A stretch of DNA of 52,705 bases from CG2-30-36-16 sp964372115 (GTDB taxonomy: Bacteria; Bacteroidota; Ignavibacteria; Ignavibacteriales; Ignavibacteriaceae). Position numbers and translations under genes: made by a program. The stretch covers positions 1 to 52,705 of the forward strand of contig CAYJPN010000037.1 of NCBI GenBank assembly GCA_964372115.1, in the 5' to 3' direction. This document shows positions 33,964 to 42,886 of this stretch, one piece after another. Positions within the stretch are counted from its first letter, which is position 1. Every line of letters starts with the position of its first letter. The notes under the pieces were generated by a model. It saw nothing but the letters and a program-made list of their open reading frames with translations. It had not been told where the DNA came from and ran no database searches.

Positions 33964-34004
33964 GAAAAAAGGGAATTAATTCAAACAAACCGTTTTTCTC
34001 TGTT

Positions 34005-34307
34005 ATGTTGTTTCCAGTTAAGTATGCATCCGATTTTTCTCAAAAAAATGTTGAGGGTGTTACGCCTGAAATCAGTAAAATAATATTTTCCAATACGTTT
34101 GTTGACGGCAAAAAACAATTTATTATCCGTTTAATGCAATCCGACAATCAAACGAAAGTTTTTACTTTTAATACAGCCGGCAAAATTCTTAATAACTATA
34201 AAATTATCCTTCATCCTGACGAATCGCACTATTTTTGTAAAATAAACAACGATATTTTATTCATAGATAAAATGGTTAACCGGCAAAGCGTTGAATTAGT
34301 TTTATAA
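34005..34307 (+). CDS. Small hypothetical protein
   Basis: A 100-residue protein starting MLFPVKYASDFS. It has alternating hydrophobic strand-like stretches (KKQFIIRLMQSDNQTKVFTFNTAGKIL) and no signal peptide or membrane helix. It lies 68 bases upstream of a ferredoxin gene on the same strand. Codon composition is similar to its neighbours, but there is no recognisable family and no strong ribosome site. I consider it a probable gene. Confidence 0.5.
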   Translation: MLFPVKYASDFSQKNVEGVTPEISKIIFSNTFVDGKKQFIIRLMQSDNQTKVFTFNTAGKILNNYKIILHPDESHYFCKINNDILFIDKMVNRQSVELVL

Positions 34308-34374
34308 AAATTAGAACAACGGTTTTTTTTCTTTTTATTAAACACTCCATTTCGTATTTTTAGCCCCTTATCAA

Positions 34375-34611
34375 ATGAATCCTATTGAAAAAAAATATCG
34401 TTATGCTAAAACCGGCAAGCTGTTTATAGAAATTTTGCCGGACAAATGTGACTTTTGCGGCTGCTGTGTAGGCGTATGCCCGGAAGATGCTATCGAATTG
34501 AAAGAAGCCGAAATTTTTATAATCGATCAGCGTTGTACAAATTGCGCAAAATGTGTCTGGAGCTGCCCTATTGAGGTAATAAAATTCAATAAGGAGGGGG
34601 TAACAGTTTAA
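34375..34611 (+). CDS. Two-cluster [4Fe-4S] ferredoxin
   Basis: A 78-residue ferredoxin. The first cluster motif is C-DF-C-GC-C-VGV-CP and the second C-TN-C-AK-C-VWS-CP, giving two [4Fe-4S] clusters. It lies directly before a geranylgeranyl-reductase-like flavoprotein with the stop and next start only three bases apart. The ferredoxin is therefore the likely electron donor of that enzyme. The start is the ATG at 34375. Confidence 0.92.
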   Translation: MNPIEKKYRYAKTGKLFIEILPDKCDFCGCCVGVCPEDAIELKEAEIFIIDQRCTNCAKCVWSCPIEVIKFNKEGVTV

Positions 34612-34614
34612 GCG

Positions 34615-35781
34615 ATGAAAAACGAATACGATATTGTAGTTATAGGCGCGGGACCCGCCGGATCGATGGCAGCGCGTTTTGCCGCTGAAAAAGGGGTGTC
34701 TGTTTTGATTCTGGAAAAAGACAGGGATGTTGGCTATCCGGTACGATGCGGCGAAGCTATAAGCAAAGCCGGTGTTGAGGAGTTTATTCCATCGGATGAA
34801 AAATGGATCACCGCAAGAATTAGTAAGTTTTCGCTGAATGCCCCGGATGGCACAGAATGTATTATTGAGTTTGGCGATGCGGGTTATGTGCTTGAACGTA
34901 GAATTTTTGACTACGAGCTTGCGAAAACCGCAGCATCTGCAGGAGCTGAAATTTTGACACGCGCATACGTAAACGGTTTACTTTTTTCTGATGATAAAGT
35001 TTGCGGGGTTAAATATGAATATCGTGGAGAACAAAAAGAAGCAAAAGCAAAAGTTGTAATTGCGGCGGATGGTGTTGAATCGCGCGTGGGAAGATGGGCG
35101 GGAATAAAAACCCATATCGATTTTCGCGACATGGAAAGCTGCGCGCAGGTTACGGCTGCTAACATCAACGCAAATGAAGATACCCTCTATTTTTATTTTG
35201 GAAAAGATGTTGCCCCGCAAGGTTATTTTTGGGTGTTTCCAAAAGGAGGTAATTGCGCCAACGTTGGTTTAGGCGTGAGCGGTAACATCGGCAAAAAAAA
35301 ATCGGCGCTTTCGTTTTTAAATGCGTTTATGGAGCAGCATTATCCCGGAGCGCCTATTCTAACATCTATTGCAGGCGGTGTACCGAGTACACAAACACTT
35401 GATAAAATTTCTGCACCCGGAATAATAATTGTCGGCGATGCTGCCCGCCAGGTTAATCCTTTGAGCGGCGGCGGTATTGCAAGCGGAATGATAGGCGGAA
35501 GTATTGGCGGCAGAATTGCAGCCGAGGCAATAAAGATGAATAGGCTTGACCATATTTTAACATATGATAAAGCATGGCACGACCGATTAGGAAAACGTCA
35601 TGAAACGTTTAACAGAATAAAAGAAGGCATTTATAATTTTTCGGACGACAAGTTTAACAACATAGCCCATTCTTTTAACAAAATACCAAAAAATAAACGA
35701 ACTCTCGGCAGAGTTTTTACGGTGGCACTTATAAATAACCCGTCACTTCTAATTGATGTTGCAAAAGTTTTTATTGTATAA
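34615..35781 (+). CDS. Geranylgeranyl reductase family FAD-dependent oxidoreductase
   Basis: A 388-residue flavoprotein. The N-terminal FAD motif is GAGPAGSMAARFAAEKG, followed by the EKDRDVGYPVRCGEAIS segment typical of the geranylgeranyl reductase family. The second FAD-binding motif is IIIVGDAARQVNPLSGGGIASGM (about 275-298). These enzymes hydrogenate isoprenoid double bonds in archaeal lipids, chlorophyll or menaquinone tails. In a non-photosynthetic bacterium saturation of a menaquinone or carotenoid chain is likely. The ferredoxin just upstream is its probable donor. Confidence 0.9.
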   Translation: MKNEYDIVVIGAGPAGSMAARFAAEKGVSVLILEKDRDVGYPVRCGEAISKAGVEEFIPSDEKWITARISKFSLNAPDGTECIIEFGDAGYVLERRIFDYELAKTAASAGAEILTRAYVNGLLFSDDKVCGVKYEYRGEQKEAKAKVVIAADGVESRVGRWAGIKTHIDFRDMESCAQVTAANINANEDTLYFYFGKDVAPQGYFWVFPKGGNCANVGLGVSGNIGKKKSALSFLNAFMEQHYPGAPILTSIAGGVPSTQTLDKISAPGIIIVGDAARQVNPLSGGGIASGMIGGSIGGRIAAEAIKMNRLDHILTYDKAWHDRLGKRHETFNRIKEGIYNFSDDKFNNIAHSFNKIPKNKRTLGRVFTVALINNPSLLIDVAKVFIV

Positions 35782-35832
35782 AAACCCGCTTCTTGTGTTG
35801 ACCATTCTGTTTTGATACGGATTTAAACACAA

Positions 35833-38109
35833 TCAAAATTCCAAACTAACGCCTATTGAAGGGAGAATACCAATCGGTTTGTTTTCTTCAATGCTATTGC
35901 TTTGAGAGTCCCACCTTACACTTGTAGCACTTTTGTTGTTGTATATATTTTGGATATCGACATAAGTGATAAGTGATAATGTTTCAAATAACCATCTTCG
36001 CTCAACCCGAACATCGAGACTGTGGACTGGTTCAAAACGAAGTGTGTTGTAGTTAATTACGCTCTGGGTGCCGCCCAAATTAAACGGCGTGTATGGTTTA
36101 CCGCTTGCATACCGAAACTTTAAACTTGCTTCCCAGAGATGGTTAAATTTATACCCGCCGCTAAGATTTGCAATCCAATTCTGGTCATAACTACCAGGAC
36201 GCTCGATACCGTCAAGTGCCGCAAATTGCGCTTTTGAATATGTGAAACTCGCGATACCATAAAATGGAATGTCGGATAACTTCTTCTGAATAGAAAGTTC
36301 AACCCCGTTTGAATTTCCCTTGCCTGCATTAGTAAGAGGCTCCAAACCAAACGAAGAAAAATTATCATCCGAACCCGCATAACCAGCCCCGGTATTTGCA
36401 AGAACAAGATACTTACGGATGAGACTTGCCGGATAATTAGAATATTTTTTGTAAAAAACTTCTAACTTAAATAATATATCCTCGCGCAATCTGTGGTCAA
36501 ACCCGGCAATGTATTGGTCTACATGAACGCTGTTTAATTTTTTGTTTGCGGCGTCCGCAAGCAGCCATATGTAAGAAGGCGACTGGTAATAAACACCGAG
36601 GCTGGCATTTATGTCTGTTAATTCGTTTAATTTATATGACGCTGAAATTCGCGGTCCGATATTAAATTTATTATCTATCGCATCAAAGTAATCTAACCGG
36701 GCGCCTAAGTTTGTCGTCAACCTATCAAAAAAAATATTTGAAAAAGTGATATAAACAGCTCCTTTTGTGTAACGCCCCTTATCGACTAATTTTGTTGTTG
36801 GAAGTGAATCGCCGAATGGAGTAATAAATGTCGGAAATAAAATATCCGCACTATAACCGATATTTTTTATTGATGCACCGGCATTAATCTCTCCCGATGA
36901 CGACAGCTTGTAAACCAAATCCCCCTTCAAACTATTTTCACCCTCGCGCGACTTATTAAGAAAAATGGGATGCGAAAACAAATCTTTCTGCGATGTATTA
37001 TAATCTGTAAAGTTTCTGCTTAGAATTATATTGTAAAATCCGTTGTTAAAAAGATGCTGATAATTTACCCCGGCAACATATTGAGTTTGATTACTTCCAA
37101 GTATTCTTGCGTTATCAAAACGTTGTTTTTCCGTATCATTAAAAAAATTAACGTGATCAAAAGCTGAAATAAATATAACTGATAGGGAGTTTTTATTATC
37201 AATATTAAAATCCGCCTTAGAAAGGACATCATAATACTCCGGGACAAAGCCGAACCCGGCAGCTTTAAAAATAAAATCGAGGTAACTACGGCGCACTGAA
37301 AAAATAAAATTACTGCTGCTGCTCAGGGGTCCTTCCAAATTTAAACCAAATTGAGTTGCTGCTATGGTTGCCTTCCCGCCAAACCTATCGTTTCTCCCTT
37401 CTCTTAAAGAAATATTTAACACAGAAGAAAGTTTATCACCATATGCGGCTGAAAAACCCCCCGTAGAAAATGTGGTGCCTTTTACAAAATCAAGATTGAT
37501 ATAACTCAGAGGTCCGCCAGCAGCGCCCTGCGTTCCGAAATGATTAATATTCGGAATTTCAATGCCGTCAATAGTATACAAATTTTCAGACGGCGCCCCG
37601 CCTCGCACAATAAGATCGTTTCTTCCGGCATCAGCCTGTGCAACCCCGGGCAGCACGGACAAAGCCCGCACAACATCCTCAAAACCACCCGGAGCTTTGC
37701 GAATTTCTTCATAGCTAAAACTTCTTACACTATTAACTTCGGTTGGTACACTATTAAAATAATTTGAAGTTACTGTCACATTTTCAAGTTGAACTGCTTG
37801 CTCCTTTAATTCAAAATCAACATGTTCGGGGTGGGATGAAGAAATATTGATGTCTGTTTTTACAAAAGATTCATACCCTACAAGCGATGACCGAAGACGG
37901 TAGTTACCAGGAGAAAGACCGAAAATTTTATACTCGCCGTTATTATCGGTTGCGCTTCCGTTTGTTGTGCCGGGAACAAGTATGTTAACACCAATTAACG
38001 GCTGCTTTGAGACTGCATCGGTTACTCTCCCGTATATGCTGGTATTGTTTTGCGCGGATATATTACCCCAAAGCATAAAAATGTACAAACTTATTATATA
38101 TTTTTTCAT
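35833..38109 (-). CDS. TonB-dependent receptor with carboxypeptidase-regulatory-like domain
   Basis: An outer-membrane receptor of about 758 residues. I use the ATG at 38109, which gives a signal peptide (MKKYIISLYIFMLWGNISAQ). Residues about 25-105 are a carboxypeptidase-regulatory-like beta domain (SIYGRVTDAVSKQPLIGVNILVPGT). A plug domain follows, with NDLIVRGGAPSENLYTIDGIEIPNINHFG, then a beta-barrel to the C terminus with the terminal aromatic. No substrate-binding lipoprotein (SusD) is adjacent, so the substrate is unknown. It could be a siderophore, vitamin or oligomer. It is divergent from a hybrid kinase. Confidence 0.92.
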   Translation of the reverse strand: MKKYIISLYIFMLWGNISAQNNTSIYGRVTDAVSKQPLIGVNILVPGTTNGSATDNNGEYKIFGLSPGNYRLRSSLVGYESFVKTDINISSSHPEHVDFELKEQAVQLENVTVTSNYFNSVPTEVNSVRSFSYEEIRKAPGGFEDVVRALSVLPGVAQADAGRNDLIVRGGAPSENLYTIDGIEIPNINHFGTQGAAGGPLSYINLDFVKGTTFSTGGFSAAYGDKLSSVLNISLREGRNDRFGGKATIAATQFGLNLEGPLSSSSNFIFSVRRSYLDFIFKAAGFGFVPEYYDVLSKADFNIDNKNSLSVIFISAFDHVNFFNDTEKQRFDNARILGSNQTQYVAGVNYQHLFNNGFYNIILSRNFTDYNTSQKDLFSHPIFLNKSREGENSLKGDLVYKLSSSGEINAGASIKNIGYSADILFPTFITPFGDSLPTTKLVDKGRYTKGAVYITFSNIFFDRLTTNLGARLDYFDAIDNKFNIGPRISASYKLNELTDINASLGVYYQSPSYIWLLADAANKKLNSVHVDQYIAGFDHRLREDILFKLEVFYKKYSNYPASLIRKYLVLANTGAGYAGSDDNFSSFGLEPLTNAGKGNSNGVELSIQKKLSDIPFYGIASFTYSKAQFAALDGIERPGSYDQNWIANLSGGYKFNHLWEASLKFRYASGKPYTPFNLGGTQSVINYNTLRFEPVHSLDVRVERRWLFETLSLITYVDIQNIYNNKSATSVRWDSQSNSIEENKPIGILPSIGVSLEF

Positions 38110-38236
38110 TTTTTTTGATTGTTTTTTTTTATTTCGTAAACATAACATAATTAGAAGGGAAAAGGTTCACTCGCACATTTTAATAAAGAGACAATCTTTT
38201 TATATTTGTTTAACAAAAACAATTAAAAACCGGCTG

Positions 38237-39778
38237 ATGTCTGAAATTTCGGCAAAAAATAATAAGTTAGAAAATAGCGTCGATAATACCACTATGAATC
38301 CCTCACCTGGAAATAATTATGTGAGAGCAACGGAGGTTTGCGCCGATATATTTTCGTGGACATATAATCCTGCTTCCAAAAATTCATCTATTAGTTATTC
38401 AAGCGGAATAAAAGATGTAACCGGTTATAATGAAGTAGAGTTGAATAAATTATCCGGCAAATTTGATACTTTAGTTTTTCGTGAGGATTTACCTGAATAC
38501 CAGCTATTGTACAAAAAATTGATTGAGGATAAGTCAAAAAGTGAAATTTCAAGAGAATACCGGATAACCGACAAGAGCGGCTCGGTTAAATGGATTTTTG
38601 AAAAAATGGTTGTGGTTAGAACTAAAACTAATAAAATAAAATTATTAACCGGGCACGGAGTGGATGTTACTTTATTTAAAGAAGCCCATTTTAACAAGGC
38701 TAAGAAGTTTAACGTATTAATGGAGCAGAACGAAAATAAAGATAAATTTATATCAATGCTTTCTCACGACTTGCGCGCGCCTTTTACCAGTATACTCGGT
38801 TTTGCCGAAATATTAATAAACGAACCCCATCTTTCGCCTATCGAACGGAATGAATATCTCCAATATATTCATGAGTCCTCGCAACATCAACTTCAACTAA
38901 TAAACTACTTGCTCGATTGGTCGCGTCTGCAAACAGGAAGGGTTAAAGTTGAACCTGAGCGGCTTAATCTTTCAAAAATAATTTTTAATTGTGTTTCTTC
39001 ATTAACCGGTAATGCAATTAGAAAAGATATTGATATTAAAGTTGAAGTTTCAGATAAAATAAATATTTTGGCTGATGAACGACTCCTCGGGCAGGCAGTA
39101 ACAAACCTTTTAAGCAACGCAATAAAGTTTTCAAAAGAAGACAGCAGGGTTGAAGTTTCCGCGGATATTTTTGATGAAAAATTTGTTGAAGTTGTTGTTC
39201 GTGATTATGGTTTGGGCATTGCGGATGAAAATAAACAAATGCTTTTCAAATTCGAGAAGATGTTTACCACAGAGGGAACAAAAGGAGAAAAAGGTACCGG
39301 GCTCGGGTTATCGCTTGTAAAAGAAATAATAGAAAAGCACAAAGGGATAATCTGGTTTTATTCGGAAGAAAATAAAGGTAGCGAATTTCATTTTACTGTG
39401 CCGCTTTCAAAAAATAATATAATTGTCGTAATACCGGATGAAAGCGAAAAAAGCCGTCTTCGTCAATTTGTGAACGACGTCTACCCAATGTACAGCGTTA
39501 CAGAAACCGCAAATGGTTTTGAAGCAATGGAAAAATTTTTTGCAGACATCCCTTCTTTGATTATAATTCAACATAATTTACCTCTGATGAGCGGGTTGCA
39601 ATTGATCGAAACAGTTAAAAATGATACTAAAAACTTTAACGTCCCGTTCATCGTGTTAATGGAAAATATTTCGAAAGTTATCCAGGATGAATATTTTAAA
39701 TCCGGGGCTAAAGCTGTTCTGCCATTACCTGTTGATTATAACACTTTGAACAGACATCTCGAAAAAGCTTTATTATAA
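38237..39778 (+). CDS. PAS hybrid histidine kinase with degenerate receiver
   Basis: A soluble histidine kinase of about 513 residues from the ATG at 38237 (MSEISAKNNK). The longer frame overlaps the TonB receptor on the other strand and is rejected. A PAS_3-like domain spans about residues 35-150, HisKA carries His177 (FISMLSHDLRAP), and HATPase has NLLSNAIKF and GTGLGLSLV. The C-terminal receiver-like domain (about 398-513) lacks key residues. The acceptor Asp is replaced by Gln in LIIIQHNLPLMSG, and the conserved Lys before Pro is Leu in AVLPLPVD. It should not be phosphorylated normally and may be regulatory only. Confidence 0.88.
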   Translation: MSEISAKNNKLENSVDNTTMNPSPGNNYVRATEVCADIFSWTYNPASKNSSISYSSGIKDVTGYNEVELNKLSGKFDTLVFREDLPEYQLLYKKLIEDKSKSEISREYRITDKSGSVKWIFEKMVVVRTKTNKIKLLTGHGVDVTLFKEAHFNKAKKFNVLMEQNENKDKFISMLSHDLRAPFTSILGFAEILINEPHLSPIERNEYLQYIHESSQHQLQLINYLLDWSRLQTGRVKVEPERLNLSKIIFNCVSSLTGNAIRKDIDIKVEVSDKINILADERLLGQAVTNLLSNAIKFSKEDSRVEVSADIFDEKFVEVVVRDYGLGIADENKQMLFKFEKMFTTEGTKGEKGTGLGLSLVKEIIEKHKGIIWFYSEENKGSEFHFTVPLSKNNIIVVIPDESEKSRLRQFVNDVYPMYSVTETANGFEAMEKFFADIPSLIIIQHNLPLMSGLQLIETVKNDTKNFNVPFIVLMENISKVIQDEYFKSGAKAVLPLPVDYNTLNRHLEKALL

Positions 39779-39886
39779 ATTCGGGTTAAAAAATAAACAA
39801 TTAAATTTTCCTGTTATTATCACTCCAAAATGAATAAATTTGCTTTCGATTTTTATTAAAATTTAAAAACCAAACGGAGGTTTGTT

Positions 39887-41218
39887 TTGAAAATTGCTGT
39901 TGTGGGAACTGGTTATGTTGGTCTGGTTTCCGGTACTTGTTTTGCGGAAACGGGCAATACCGTAACATGTGTAGATATAGATTTAAATAAAGTTCAAAAA
40001 ATGAAAGACGGGATTGTTCCCATTTATGAACCGGGGCTTGAAATTTTGTTTGAAAGAAATATAAAAAAGAACCGCTTATTTTTCACTTCGAACCTGCATG
40101 AAGCAGCCAGAGAAGCCGAAATAATTTTCCTTTGCCTGCCTACACCACAGGGGGGCGACGGCGCCGCAGATTTGCAATACGTTATTAAAGTTGCGGAAGA
40201 CCTCGGTAAATTTTTTAATGATGAACCGAATATCGGGTTTAAAGTTCTTGTTGATAAAAGCACTGTCCCGGTAGGTACAAGCGATAAAGTACGCGCGGCA
40301 GTAAAAAAATACGCGCCAAACTTCGATTTTGATGTTGCTTCGAACCCTGAGTTTTTACGAGAAGGTGTGGCAGTTGAAGATTTTATGAAACCCGAGCGCG
40401 TTGTTATTGGAACCGAAAACCCGAAAACAAAAACTATGATGGAAGAATTGTACGAACCTTTCGTCCGCTCCGGCAATCCTATTTATTTTATGGATTTAAA
40501 ATCAGCCGAAATGACTAAATACGCCGCCAACTCATTCCTTGCCACAAAAATTTCTTTTATGAATGAGATTGCAATACTTTGCGAATTAACCGGTGCTGAT
40601 GTAGATAAAGTGCGCATAGGTATCGGCTCGGATTCTAGAGTTGGCAAACGATTTTTATTCCCTGGTGTTGGTTACGGCGGGTCATGTTTTCCTAAAGATG
40701 TTATGGCGCTTATTAACACCGCGAATGAAAATAAGTATGATTTTAAAATATTGAAATCTGTGGTTGAAGTTAATAAACTGCAGGGGGAACACTTTGTAAG
40801 TAAAGTATTAAGCCATTATAATGGTGACATAAAAGGAAAGCATTTTGCTCTTTGGGGATTGGCATTTAAACCGAATACCGATGATGTACGCGACGCTCCC
40901 GCGTTTACAGTAGTAAAAGGATTACAAAAAAACGGAGCCACTGTTACCGCGTACGATCCGGAGGCAATTGAAACCGCAAAAAATATCCTCGGTGATTCTA
41001 TTGAGTATGCAAAATCTTCCTACCAAGCTTTAGAGGGTGCCGACGCTGTATTGATTGTTACCGAATGGAACGAATTCAGAAATCCTGATTTTGATAAAGT
41101 AAAAAGCCTTATAAAAGACCCCGTTATTTTTGATGGCAGAAATCTTTACGACCTAGAAAAGATGAAAGATTTAAATTTTATATATTATTCAATCGGCCGG
41201 AAAAACATACATAATTAA
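39887..41218 (+). CDS. ugd: UDP-glucose 6-dehydrogenase
   Basis: A 443-residue UDP-glucose/GDP-mannose dehydrogenase family protein. The NAD site is GTGYVGLVSGTCFAETG and the catalytic Cys lies at about residue 267 in GVGYGGSCFPKD. LWGLAFKPNTDDVRDAP marks the C-terminal substrate domain. The start codon is TTG, supported by an ACGGAGG ribosome site 6 bases before it and by the family N terminus. It makes UDP-glucuronate for surface polysaccharide. A NusG-like factor gene starts 28 bases downstream, but glycosyltransferases are not found nearby. Confidence 0.93.
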   Translation: MKIAVVGTGYVGLVSGTCFAETGNTVTCVDIDLNKVQKMKDGIVPIYEPGLEILFERNIKKNRLFFTSNLHEAAREAEIIFLCLPTPQGGDGAADLQYVIKVAEDLGKFFNDEPNIGFKVLVDKSTVPVGTSDKVRAAVKKYAPNFDFDVASNPEFLREGVAVEDFMKPERVVIGTENPKTKTMMEELYEPFVRSGNPIYFMDLKSAEMTKYAANSFLATKISFMNEIAILCELTGADVDKVRIGIGSDSRVGKRFLFPGVGYGGSCFPKDVMALINTANENKYDFKILKSVVEVNKLQGEHFVSKVLSHYNGDIKGKHFALWGLAFKPNTDDVRDAPAFTVVKGLQKNGATVTAYDPEAIETAKNILGDSIEYAKSSYQALEGADAVLIVTEWNEFRNPDFDKVKSLIKDPVIFDGRNLYDLEKMKDLNFIYYSIGRKNIHN

Positions 41219-41246
41219 ATGATGTATTATAGGGAATTACTGTTTA

Positions 41247-41783
41247 ATGATTAGCAATCTTGAAAAAACGAGAGCAGACCAGAAGAACTGGTTTGCTCTT
41301 TATACAAAACCGAGAAGTGAATTCAAAGCCGCGATAGAACTTGAATCGATTGATGTCCAACATTACCTCCCCGCTATCACACGGGTGAAACAGTGGAGTG
41401 ACCGAAAAAAAAAGATTACCGAACCACTATTACGCGGGTATATCTTTATCTTCGCAAACGATAAAGAAAGAAGCTTATCCGTTGAAATGAATTCCGTTAT
41501 TCGTTGTATTTTCGATCAGGGAAAACCTGCCCGGATACCAGCCTGGCAAATTGATAACTTAAAAAAAATGCTCGATTACAAATATGATTTTTTTGTACGC
41601 GAAGGTATTGTTGCCGGGGTAAAAGTCAGAATTAAAGAGGGACCGTTCGAAGGTGTTATCGGTACCGTTCAGGGAACCACAAATGATAAATCACTCTCGG
41701 TTACTATCCAGTTATTAAATCGTTCGGTAATCGCTCAACTTCCACCCGAAAGTGTAATTGAGATTCTTCGAGATCATAATTGA
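41247..41783 (+). CDS. NusG-like transcription antitermination factor (UpxY/RfaH type)
   Basis: A 178-residue protein with a NusG N-terminal domain (WFALYTKPRSEFKAAIEL, PLLRGYIFIF) and a C-terminal KOW domain beginning at about residue 120 (VKVRIKEGPFEGVIGTVQG). It is not the main nusG, because it lies with polysaccharide genes and not with secE/rplK. Specialised homologues such as UpxY and LoaP prolong transcription of long capsule or exopolysaccharide operons. Here only ugd precedes it, and the next gene encodes an OB/HD protein. Confidence 0.87.
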   Translation: MISNLEKTRADQKNWFALYTKPRSEFKAAIELESIDVQHYLPAITRVKQWSDRKKKITEPLLRGYIFIFANDKERSLSVEMNSVIRCIFDQGKPARIPAWQIDNLKKMLDYKYDFFVREGIVAGVKVRIKEGPFEGVIGTVQGTTNDKSLSVTIQLLNRSVIAQLPPESVIEILRDHN

Positions 41784-41826
41784 AAAAATTATAGCTTTCT
41801 CTATTGTGTGATTTTTATATAAAAAT

Positions 41827-41839
41827 AAAGGTGACCTTT
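41827..41839. promoter_or_regulatory. Small palindrome AAAGGTGACCTTT
   Basis: A perfect 6-1-6 inverted repeat in the gap between the NusG-like and YhaM-like genes, about 48 bases before the latter's ATG. It may be an operator half-pair or incidental; no regulator for it is known here. Confidence 0.25.
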
Positions 41840-41886
41840 ACAATTTATTTTTATATTTTCCTACCACAAAATCATCATTTAATATT

Positions 41887-42882
41887 ATGTTACTGCAAAC
41901 AGAACTAATTTCATTAAAAAGAGGCGATACCGTTTCTCATTATCTTTTATTAAAAAAGTGTGAGATTCGATTAACCAAAGCCGGTAAGGAATATCTCACT
42001 ATTGAACTTGGCGACAGCACTTGCAGTTTAGGTTCAAATATTTGGGATAACTTCGAGGTTTTTTATAATTCCGCCAAAACCGGCGATGTTGTAAAAGTTA
42101 CAGGAACAATAGACGAATACCAGGGGAATTTACAAATAAAGGTTACCCATATTCGTATAACAAAAGAAAGCGATGGTGTATCGCCGGTTGATTTTCAACC
42201 GCATTCCAAACGCAGCCCGGATGTAATGCGTAAGGAATTTTTCGACCGTCTTGAAAATATTTCAACTCCAGCACTAAAACTTTTAATGCAAAACATTTTT
42301 AATGACGCTAATTTTACGCTATATTCAACTGCGCCTGCCGGTAAACAATGGCACCATTCGTATATTCATGGTTTATTGGAACATACTCTCGAAATTATAC
42401 GAATTTGTGATTTGATGTGCGATATTCATCCCGAAATAAATAGAGACATGCTTATCTGCGGTGCGATGATGCACGACTTCGGGAAAATTGAAGAACTAAA
42501 TTTTAACGGAGCTTTTGAATATTCAGACAAAGGAAAACTGCTCGGGCACATCGTAATTTCTGCGATGAAAATAAAAGACGAAGCCGAAAAAATTTCAGGC
42601 TTCTCAGATGAATTAAAAAACTGTCTGATTCATCTCGTGTTAAGCCATCAGGGAAAACTTGAATATGCTTCTCCTGTAGTACCGAAAACACTTGAAGCTA
42701 TTGCCCTCTATCAAACAGATGAATTAAGCGCAAAGGTGAATGCATATAAAAATGCTTTAGCAACGGAAATCCGCGGCGATGCAAAATGGACAAAGTATAT
42801 CAGCCTTGCTTCAACGGATTTATACAATCATGGGATTGAACCGGATCAAGAAGAAATTATTAACAAATCATTATTCGATTAA
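41887..42882 (+). CDS. YhaM-like OB-fold/HD-domain 3'-5' exoribonuclease
   Basis: A 331-residue protein with an OB-fold nucleic-acid-binding domain (residues about 10-95, SNIWDNFEVFYNSAKTGDVVKVTGTIDEYQGNLQI) and an HD hydrolase domain (about 155-290). Metal ligands are in HHSYIHGLLEHT and MMHDFGK (H196-D197). This order and length match the YhaM family of single-strand 3'-5' exonucleases. A cytoplasmic role in RNA turnover or replication is likely. The downstream TPR gene starts 4 bases after its stop. Confidence 0.9.
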   Translation: MLLQTELISLKRGDTVSHYLLLKKCEIRLTKAGKEYLTIELGDSTCSLGSNIWDNFEVFYNSAKTGDVVKVTGTIDEYQGNLQIKVTHIRITKESDGVSPVDFQPHSKRSPDVMRKEFFDRLENISTPALKLLMQNIFNDANFTLYSTAPAGKQWHHSYIHGLLEHTLEIIRICDLMCDIHPEINRDMLICGAMMHDFGKIEELNFNGAFEYSDKGKLLGHIVISAMKIKDEAEKISGFSDELKNCLIHLVLSHQGKLEYASPVVPKTLEAIALYQTDELSAKVNAYKNALATEIRGDAKWTKYISLASTDLYNHGIEPDQEEIINKSLFD

Positions 42883-42886
42883 ATAT

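Noticed and set aside
33905..33979. 24-codon frame starting MNITEREIF
   Set aside because: It spans the palindromic repeat and is too short to support as a gene.
37967..38236. N-terminal extension of the PAS kinase
   Set aside because: It lies antisense to the signal peptide and first domain of the TonB receptor and has no domain; the ATG at 38237 gives a normal kinase.
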